Below are positions 6,029-10,404 of a DNA stretch of 10,404 bases, piece after piece. Location of the stretch: positions 1 through 10,404 of the forward strand of contig JACVRU010000056.1 in assembly GCA_014534295.1 (NCBI GenBank), read 5' to 3'. Each line of letters opens with the position of its first letter. The first letter of the stretch is position 1. The notes under the pieces were generated by a model, which was not told where the DNA came from, searched no databases, and saw only the letters and a program-made list of their open reading frames with translations. Both the position numbers and the translations under genes were made by a program. The stretch comes from Thermoleophilia bacterium. GTDB taxonomy: Bacteria > Actinomycetota > Thermoleophilia > Gaiellales > Gaiellaceae.

Positions 6029-7102
6029 TTAGAGCGAGGCCCAGACGTCGAGCTTCGCCCGCACGCGCGAGCTCACCTCGTCGGTGAACTCGGTCGTCGA
6101 CGCGTGGCCGGAGAGGTCGGCCGTCCGGATGCCCTGGGCGACCGCCTCGAGACAGGCCTCGCGCACGGCCCGCGCCGCCCGCTGCGCCTCGTCGTTGTCG
6201 CCGTGCGCGAGCAGCGCGGCGGCCGCGAGGATCATCGCCATCGGGTTGGCGACGTTCTTCCCCTTCAGGGAGGGCGCCGTCCCGTGAGCTGCCTCGGCCA
6301 TCAGCGCCCGTGGCGCGTAGTCCTCGTCGAAGGCGATCAGGAGCGACTCCGAGCCGGCGATCGAGCCGAACAGCGGCAGGACGAGGTCGGAGAGGATGTC
6401 CCCGTCGCGGTTCAGGGCCGGGATCACGAGCGGCTCGCCGGAGGCCGCGACGAGCAGCGCGAAGGTCGCGTCGATCAGCTGCGGCTCGTAGACGACGTCC
6501 TCGTGCCGGGCGGCGGCGGCGTCCATCTCCTCCTTCAGCATCCCTTCGTAGACCGGGCTGACCGTGTACTTCGGCCCGCCGAAGACCTTCGCGCCGGTGC
6601 GCTCGGCGAGCCGGAAGGAGTACTCGGCGACGGCGCGGCAGATCCGCCGCTCGATGCGCTCCGTCCGCAGGGCGACCTCGTCGTCGCCCTCGCCCTCGCG
6701 CCACTCCTTCGCGCCGTACGCGTCGCCGACGGCCATGCGGACGATGGAGATCGGCGCGTGCACGCCCCCGAGCGGGACGACTCCGGGAATCCGGCGGCCC
6801 GTCCGGACGATCACCTTGCCGCCGATCTCCTCGCGCAGGATCCGGTTCGGCGAGCCGACGTCGTCCGCGCCCTCCGGGGTGATCGTCGCCGCCTTCAGGC
6901 CCATGCCGACCTCGCGGATCGCGGCGGCCGCCTCGTAGACGACCGCGTTCGCGGTGGCGCGCCGGTTCTCGAGCGAGAGGTCGTAGCGGAGGAACTCGAG
7001 CTCGACTCCGACCACGTCCGGCGCGAGGACCCGCAGCGCTTCGTCCAGCAGCTCCTGGCCCGTGTCGTCGCCCTCGAGCACGACGATGGTTTTGGCATCC
7101 AC
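6029..7102 (-). CDS. Isocitrate/isopropylmalate dehydrogenase family protein
   Basis: 357-aa beta-decarboxylating dehydrogenase; a cytosolic metal-dependent oxidation and decarboxylation of a malate-type substrate is expected. N-terminal block VVLEGDDTGQELL (7-19) replaces the usual GDGIG. The substrate loop GSPNRILREEIGGKVIVRTG (83-102) keeps the Ser and Asn of the isocitrate dehydrogenase S-x-N-x-x-L-R pattern and the arginines that bind carboxylates (R90, R100, R103). Catalytic Lys is probably K178 (GGPKYT); metal-binding aspartates D211, D235 and D239 (NRDGDILSDL). The coenzyme block AAHGTAPSLKGKNVANPMA (271-289) has Ser278-Leu279 where NADP enzymes have Lys-Tyr and NAD enzymes Asp-Ile. 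GTG start at 7102; no Shine-Dalgarno, but a -10-like TATCCT ends 7 nt upstream. It heads the pnt operon. Isocitrate is favoured; homoisocitrate, isopropylmalate or tartrate cannot be excluded. Confidence 0.88.
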   Translation of the reverse strand: MDAKTIVVLEGDDTGQELLDEALRVLAPDVVGVELEFLRYDLSLENRRATANAVVYEAAAAIREVGMGLKAATITPEGADDVGSPNRILREEIGGKVIVRTGRRIPGVVPLGGVHAPISIVRMAVGDAYGAKEWREGEGDDEVALRTERIERRICRAVAEYSFRLAERTGAKVFGGPKYTVSPVYEGMLKEEMDAAAARHEDVVYEPQLIDATFALLVAASGEPLVIPALNRDGDILSDLVLPLFGSIAGSESLLIAFDEDYAPRALMAEAAHGTAPSLKGKNVANPMAMILAAAALLAHGDNDEAQRAARAVREACLEAVAQGIRTADLSGHASTTEFTDEVSSRVRAKLDVWASL

Positions 7103-7106
7103 GTCC

Positions 7107-7121
7107 GGGAGGATAAAGGGG
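7107..7121 (+). promoter_or_regulatory. Ribosome-binding region of the topoisomerase gene
   Basis: GGGAGG (7107-7112) lies 14 nt before the ATG, which is long, while AAAGGGG (7115-7121) lies 5 nt before it. The second is the likelier Shine-Dalgarno. GATAAA (7112-7117) could instead be a weak -10 giving a nearly leaderless transcript. The evidence does not separate these possibilities. Confidence 0.35.
7110..7115 (-). promoter_or_regulatory. Possible -10 box of the dehydrogenase-pnt operon
   Basis: TATCCT on the minus strand (four of six matches to TATAAT, TANNNT core intact) ends 7 nt before the GTG start, the same spacing seen for the ABC genes. No recognisable -35 is found 17-18 bp upstream. 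It would give a leaderless transcript for the four-gene operon. The same short gap (7103-7126) also serves the divergent topoisomerase gene. Confidence 0.3.
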
Positions 7122-7126
7122 CGCAG

Positions 7127-8143
7127 ATGCCGCGCCGGGGAGGCTGGAGGAGGCTGGGGTCGCGTGGGCGCTTCCGCTATGTCGACGCGCGCGGGAACCG
7201 GATCCGGGATCCGGAGCGGCTCGCGCGCATCGAGGCGCTCGCGATCCCGCCGGCGTGGCGCGAGGTCTGGATCTCCCCGAGCCCGGGCGCGAAGGTCCAG
7301 GCGACGGGGGTCGACGCCGCGGGCCGAAAGCAGTACCTGTACCACGAGCAGTTCCGCGCGGCCCAGGAGCAGGCGAAGTACGAGAGCCTGATCCGCTTCG
7401 GGGAGCGCCTGCCGGGGCTGCGCGTGGCGATGGCGTCCCACATGGAGCTGGAGTGGCTCGATCCCAACCGCGTCAGCGCCGTCGCGGTGCGGCTGATCAA
7501 CCACGCGTGGTTCCGGGTCGGCTCGGACCGGTACGCGAGGCACGCGCGGACGTTCGGGATCACGACGCTGCGCAAGCGGCACGTGTCGGTGCGCGGGCAC
7601 GAGATCACGTTCCGCTTCCGCGGCAAAGGCCGCGCCCAGGTCCACCGGACGGTCGCGGACGACGAGCTCGCCGGCGACATCCGCCACCTGCTGCGGCTCG
7701 ACGGCGGCACGCGCCTCTTCCGCTACCGGCAGAACGGCGGGCTCTCCAGCCTGACCGGCGCGCGCCTGAACGACTACATCGGGACGCATCTCGCGGAGGA
7801 ATTCACTGCCAAGGACTTCCGCACCTGGGGCGGGACCCTGCTCGCCGCTATCGGGCTCGCGGAGCGCGGCGTGGCGGAGACGGAGACCGATGCGAAGCGG
7901 ACAATCGCCGCCGTGATGCGCTCGGTCGGCGAGCAGCTCGGGAACACGCCCGCGGTCTGCCGCGCCTCGTACGTCAGCCCGGCGGTGATCGACCAGTATC
8001 TCGAGGGGCGCACGCTCGAGGATTTCCGCCCCCGGCATTTACGGGTGCTGGGAGCGCGCGATATCGGGCTCGATGTCGAGGAGCGGGCGCTGCTCTCCCT
8101 GTTGAGATCGGCACGAATTCGGCAGTCGCGACTTGCGGCGTAG
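7127..8143 (+). CDS. DNA topoisomerase IB (bacterial / poxvirus-like)
   Basis: 338-aa enzyme that relaxes supercoils of either sign by transient 3'-phosphotyrosyl nicking, without ATP. N-terminal domain: FRYVDARGNRI (16-26), IPPAWREVWI (40-49), GRKQYLYHEQFR (66-77). Catalytic domain: R130 (FRVGSDRY), K167 (FRGKGRAQVH), R232 (DFRTWGGT), N273 (LGNTPAVCRASY) and nucleophile Y282 (SYVSPAVIDQYLEG). The spacing of these five residues equals that recalled for Deinococcus TopIB (R137, K174, R239, N280, Y289) with a constant offset of seven, including Asn in place of the viral His, so the active site looks intact. ATG start at 7127 with a purine-rich site just upstream. Divergent from the dehydrogenase-pnt operon across 24 bp, and 50 bp before the Lsr2-like gene, with which it may share partial read-through. 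Accessory rather than universal in bacteria. Confidence 0.95.
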   Translation: MPRRGGWRRLGSRGRFRYVDARGNRIRDPERLARIEALAIPPAWREVWISPSPGAKVQATGVDAAGRKQYLYHEQFRAAQEQAKYESLIRFGERLPGLRVAMASHMELEWLDPNRVSAVAVRLINHAWFRVGSDRYARHARTFGITTLRKRHVSVRGHEITFRFRGKGRAQVHRTVADDELAGDIRHLLRLDGGTRLFRYRQNGGLSSLTGARLNDYIGTHLAEEFTAKDFRTWGGTLLAAIGLAERGVAETETDAKRTIAAVMRSVGEQLGNTPAVCRASYVSPAVIDQYLEGRTLEDFRPRHLRVLGARDIGLDVEERALLSLLRSARIRQSRLAA

Positions 8144-8162
8144 TTACAGGGATGGATTTAAT
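8133..8162 (+). promoter_or_regulatory. Promoter of the Lsr2-like gene
   Basis: -35 TTGCGG (8133-8138) and -10 TTTAAT (8157-8162, five of six matches to TATAAT) are 18 bp apart. The -35 hexamer is identical to that of the ABC exporter promoter. Transcription would start near 8169, leaving a leader of about 25 nt that contains the strong Shine-Dalgarno at 8182-8188. The -35 lies in the last codons of the topoisomerase gene. Confidence 0.5.
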
Positions 8163-8181
8163 GCGTAACGACAATCCCGCG

Positions 8182-8188
8182 AAGGAGG
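8182..8188 (+). promoter_or_regulatory. Shine-Dalgarno that sets a TTG start
   Basis: AAGGAGG at 8182-8188 ends 5 nt before TTG 8194. It is the strongest ribosome-binding site in the window and decides the start of the Lsr2-like gene. In-frame ATGs further upstream (8152, 8161) would put this motif inside the coding region, and the residues they add are unlike the family N-terminus. Confidence 0.8.
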
Positions 8189-8193
8189 AAGCC

Positions 8194-8397
8194 TTGGCTC
8201 GCAAGACCGTTCTCGTCTCCGACATGTCCGGCAAGGAGATCCCGGAGGGAAAGGGCGCCACGATTCGGATCACGTATCGCGACGCCCGCAAGGGTGTCCG
8301 CGAGCTCGACGTGACCGACGAGGAGGCGGAGGGGCTGGCCGCCAAGGGTCGCAGCGTCGCGCGGCGCGGACGACGTCCCAAGTCGGCTCAGACCTGA
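8194..8397 (+). CDS. Small Lsr2-like nucleoid-associated protein
   Basis: 67-aa basic protein beginning at TTG. It reads like the N-terminal half of Lsr2: a beta-hairpin dimerisation segment (RKTVLVSDMSGKEIPEGKGA, 3-22; ATIRITY, 22-28; VRELDVTDEEAEGL, 35-48) and then a short basic tail, GRSVARRGRRPKSA (52-65), with an RGRRPK core like an AT-hook minor-groove binder. Full Lsr2 is about 110 aa and has a separate DNA-binding helical domain, which is absent here. It could dimerise and bridge or coat DNA; that is inference from the fold pattern. It has its own promoter and terminator, suggesting abundant monocistronic expression. Alternatively it is a small hypothetical protein of unrelated function that shares the hairpin fold. 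Confidence 0.72.
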   Translation: MARKTVLVSDMSGKEIPEGKGATIRITYRDARKGVRELDVTDEEAEGLAAKGRSVARRGRRPKSAQT

Positions 8398-8399
8398 CC

Positions 8400-8430
8400 G
8401 CGCCGGCGCCGGCCCGGCGCAGCACTTTTT
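8400..8430 (+). terminator. Rho-independent-type terminator after the Lsr2-like gene
   Basis: GCGCCGG (8400-8406) pairs perfectly with CCGGCGC (8414-8420) around a 7-nt loop; five bases later comes TTTTT (8426-8430). The stop codon ends at 8397, so the hairpin starts almost immediately. The small gap between stem and T-run is the only departure from the canonical form. Confidence 0.7.
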
Positions 8431-8476
8431 CGCGCACTTTGCGGCTCCGCGGCTAGGGACCGTCAAGACCCCTCAC

Positions 8477-8482
8477 TACCAT
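8477..8482 (+). promoter_or_regulatory. Possible -10 box of the AddB-like gene
   Basis: TACCAT (TANNNT core) ends 7 nt before ATG 8490, matching the spacing seen at the ABC and dehydrogenase genes. The candidate -35, TAGGGA at 8454-8459, matches TTGACA at only three positions. If real, it would place ATG 8481 upstream of the transcript start, leaving ATG 8490 as the functional start. Confidence 0.3.
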
Positions 8483-8489
8483 GGGTCGG

Positions 8490-10404
8490 ATGGGTCTGAC
8501 CCTCGTCGCGGGACCCGCGAACGCGGGCAAGGTTGCGCTCCTCCTGGAGCGGTATCTGGCCGCGCTCGACCGCCGGCCGGTGCTCATCGTGCCGAACCGG
8601 TCGGACGTCGAGCGGGTCGAGCGCGACCTCCTCGGGCGCGACCCGTGCCTCTTGGGCGGCTGGATCGGGACCTTCGACGACCTCTTCGAGACCCTCGCCG
8701 GGGACGGACTCAGCGTGCTCCCGGACTCCCAGCGCGCGCTTCTGCTCCGGCGAACGGTCGCGGCCGCTCAGCTGAACGGCCTCGGCGCCTCGGCCCGCTT
8801 CGGGGGGTTCGCGGAAGCGCTGGCCGACGCGATCCGCGACCTCGAGAGCGGGCTGGTCGATCCCGGAGACCATGACGGTCGGCTCGCGGACCTGCACGGC
8901 GCGTACCGCGGCGAGCTCGAGCGCCGGGGCATCCGGGACCGCGACCTCCTGCGGCGCCACGCGGCCGAGCGCCTCGCGGGCGAGCTGGCCGCCTGGGACG
9001 GGCGCCCGGTGTTCGCCTACGGCTTCGAGGACCTGACCGCCGCGCAGTGGCGGCTGCTCGAGGCGCTCGCCGGCCGCACGGACCTGGCGGTCTCGATCCC
9101 GTACGAGCCCGGGCGGCCCGCGTTCGCGGCGCTCGAGCGGACGGCGAACGCCCTCGCCGCGCTCGCGACCGACCACGTGACGATGGGCCCCGCCTACGCG
9201 GAGGTCGCGCAGCCTGCGCTCGTCCATCTGGAGCGGACGCTGTTCGCCGACGCGCCGCCGCCGTCCCCGCCGCCGCTCGAGGGCGCCGTCCGCTGGCTCG
9301 AGGGCGCCGGGCGGCGAGGCACCGCGGAGCTGGTCGGCGAGGAGATCCTGGCGCTCCTGCGCGCAGGGACGGCGCCGGAGCAGGTGCTCGTGGTCTGCCC
9401 CGGCCTGGAGCGCTGGCGCGGCCCGCTGGAGACCGCCTTCGGCACGCTCGGGATCCCGTACGCGCTCGAGGCGCGGCTGCGGCTCGGCCAGACGGCGCTC
9501 GGCCACGCCTTCCTCGCGCTGCTCCGCTACGCGTGGATCGAGCGGACCCGCGGCGGGCTGTTCGCGTTCCTCCGCTCGCCGTATTCGGGGCTCGCGCGGG
9601 CGCACGCGGACTTCCTCGAGGGGAGGCTCCGCGGCCGCGCCGTGCGGGCGGAGCGGGTCGAGGCGGAGGCGGTCGAGCTGCGCGGCGGCCCCTTCCCGCT
9701 GCTCGAGGGCCTGCGCTCTGCGCCGTCGACGCTCGCGGGCGCGCGCGAGTTGGCTGCGGCGATGGCCCGTGCCGCGCACGGGCTCGGCGGCGCGCAGCCC
9801 GGGCCGCGGACAGTGGCGGACCTGCGTGCGTACGAGGCGATCGCCCAGCTGCTCGACGAGCTCGAGGAGTGGGGAGAGGATGCCTCGCCCGAGGAGATAC
9901 TCCACGCGCTCGAGCGCGCCCGCCTCCGGCTCGACTCCATCGGCGAGCCGGGACGCGTGCAGGTCGTCGAGCTCGACCGCTCTCGGACCCGGCTTGCGGA
10001 GGTGGTCTTCGTCCTCGGGCTCGAGGGCGGCAGCCTGCCGCGGCGCGGCTCTCCCTCGCCGTTCCTCGACGACGAGCAGCGCCGCCGCCTGGGCCTCGTC
10101 CGCCCCGACCCGGTCGCGCGGGACCGCTACCTGCTCTACACCGCGTGCACGCGCACGACGAGGCGGCTGACGCTCGTCCGGGAGGCCGCCGGCGACGACG
10201 GCTCTCCCCGCGACGCGAGCCCGTTCTGGGACGAGACTCGCGCGCTCTTCGACCCCGAGGACGTCGCGCGCTGGACCGCGCGCCGCCGCCTCTCCGCGCT
10301 CACGCGGCCGCTCGAGGCCGCGCCGACGGAGCGCGAGCGGCTCCGCGCCGTGGCCGCGCTCGCGTCCTCGGATCCGGACGAGGCCACGTCGATCGCGCTC
10401 GCGA
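8490..10404 (+). CDS. AddB-like ATP-dependent helicase/nuclease subunit, 3' end beyond the window
   Basis: An open frame of 638 codons runs off the right edge. It resembles AddB/RexB-type proteins that process double-strand break ends with an AddA-like partner. A phosphate-loop-like GPANAGKV (8-15) opens the protein. The SF1 helicase-like C-terminal block is clear: VQVVELDRSRTRLAEVVFVL (490-509), GLEGGSLPRRG (510-520), FLDDEQRRRLGL (525-536) and motif VI RDRYLLYTACTRTTRRLTLV (544-563) with R555 in the arginine-finger position. A PD-(D/E)XK nuclease domain is expected further on but is not in view. The start is ATG 8490 or ATG 8481; neither has a Shine-Dalgarno. 8490 is preferred for its upstream TANNNT box. 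The Walker A lacks the usual Ser/Thr after Lys. An addA-like gene is likely to follow outside the window. Confidence 0.82.
   Translation, partial: MGLTLVAGPANAGKVALLLERYLAALDRRPVLIVPNRSDVERVERDLLGRDPCLLGGWIGTFDDLFETLAGDGLSVLPDSQRALLLRRTVAAAQLNGLGASARFGGFAEALADAIRDLESGLVDPGDHDGRLADLHGAYRGELERRGIRDRDLLRRHAAERLAGELAAWDGRPVFAYGFEDLTAAQWRLLEALAGRTDLAVSIPYEPGRPAFAALERTANALAALATDHVTMGPAYAEVAQPALVHLERTLFADAPPPSPPPLEGAVRWLEGAGRRGTAELVGEEILALLRAGTAPEQVLVVCPGLERWRGPLETAFGTLGIPYALEARLRLGQTALGHAFLALLRYAWIERTRGGLFAFLRSPYSGLARAHADFLEGRLRGRAVRAERVEAEAVELRGGPFPLLEGLRSAPSTLAGARELAAAMARAAHGLGGAQPGPRTVADLRAYEAIAQLLDELEEWGEDASPEEILHALERARLRLDSIGEPGRVQVVELDRSRTRLAEVVFVLGLEGGSLPRRGSPSPFLDDEQRRRLGLVRPDPVARDRYLLYTACTRTTRRLTLVREAAGDDGSPRDASPFWDETRALFDPEDVARWTARRRLSALTRPLEAAPTERERLRAVAALASSDPDEATSIALA

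Noticed and set aside
6029..8038. Long N-terminal extension of the dehydrogenase frame through the topoisomerase region
   Set aside because: The added ~310 residues are antisense to topoisomerase IB and lack any domain. The family N-terminus starts at GTG 7102.
6104..8143. Topoisomerase frame extended upstream to 6104
   Set aside because: The extra part is antisense to the dehydrogenase. ATG 7127 has a purine-rich ribosome-binding region and gives the usual family length and active-site spacing.
7255..8397. 380-codon frame ending at the Lsr2-like stop, suggesting a fusion
   Set aside because: The part before 8143 is an off-frame shadow of topoisomerase IB. The Shine-Dalgarno at 8182-8188 and TTG 8194 define a separate 67-aa gene.
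8463..9905. 480-codon open frame on the minus strand
   Set aside because: It is antisense to the AddB-like gene, which has clear helicase-like motifs. The antisense product is Arg/Glu-rich and unrecognisable.
1..10404. CRISPR arrays, tRNA or rRNA genes, insertion sequences, attachment sites, origins
   Set aside because: I saw no regularly spaced repeats, cloverleaf-like sequence, transposase motifs or terminal inverted repeats with target duplications. Gene spacing leaves little non-coding room.

Overview
The window is very GC-rich coding DNA with strong G/C third positions, frequent GTG and TTG starts, and tightly packed short operons. Together with a mini-Lsr2-like protein, a TetR with an actinobacterial-style C-terminal domain and split PntA1/PntA2 subunits, this suggests an actinobacterium, perhaps of the class Thermoleophilia (Gaiellales/Solirubrobacterales). 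That placement is inference from protein style, not from a marker gene.

Layout. 1-245: edge region with a possible tail of an upstream plus-strand gene (to 49), a 24-nt hairpin (86-109) and a short coding-like remnant with an in-frame stop on the minus strand (126-245). 246-1804 (minus): a TetR regulator followed 11 bp later by an ornithine cyclodeaminase/mu-crystallin family dehydrogenase. 1822-3248 (plus): divergent from tetR across only 17 bp, an ABC-2 type exporter (ATPase, then permease with a GTGA overlap). The gap and the first ABC codons hold an imperfect palindrome overlapped by -10-like boxes on both strands, so the TetR probably controls both directions. 3251-7102 (minus): an operon of an isocitrate/isopropylmalate dehydrogenase-family enzyme and a three-subunit proton-translocating NAD(P) transhydrogenase (pntA1-pntA2-pntB), with subunit overlaps of 4 bp. 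7127-8397 (plus): a type IB topoisomerase of the bacterial/poxvirus-like class and a 67-aa Lsr2-like protein, closed by a GC hairpin with a T-run. 8490-10404 (plus, cut by the window end): the N-terminal 638 residues of an AddB-like recombination helicase/nuclease subunit.

How the parts work together: (a) a substrate-responsive TetR/exporter module with an unexplained imino-acid or amino-acid dehydrogenase; (b) a redox operon in which a decarboxylating dehydrogenase supplies reduced nicotinamide and the transhydrogenase exchanges it between NAD and NADP pools at the membrane; (c) a run of DNA topology, nucleoid and repair genes.

Most of the window is recognisable housekeeping or accessory metabolism and I do not see a clear novel system. 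The observations most worth checking are: a transhydrogenase whose membrane domain lacks histidine at both known proton-channel positions; an isocitrate dehydrogenase-like enzyme with neither the usual NAD nor the usual NADP specificity pair; the bidirectional TetR operator built over apparently leaderless promoters; a minimal Lsr2 with an AT-hook-like tail; and a degenerate Walker A in the AddB-like protein.
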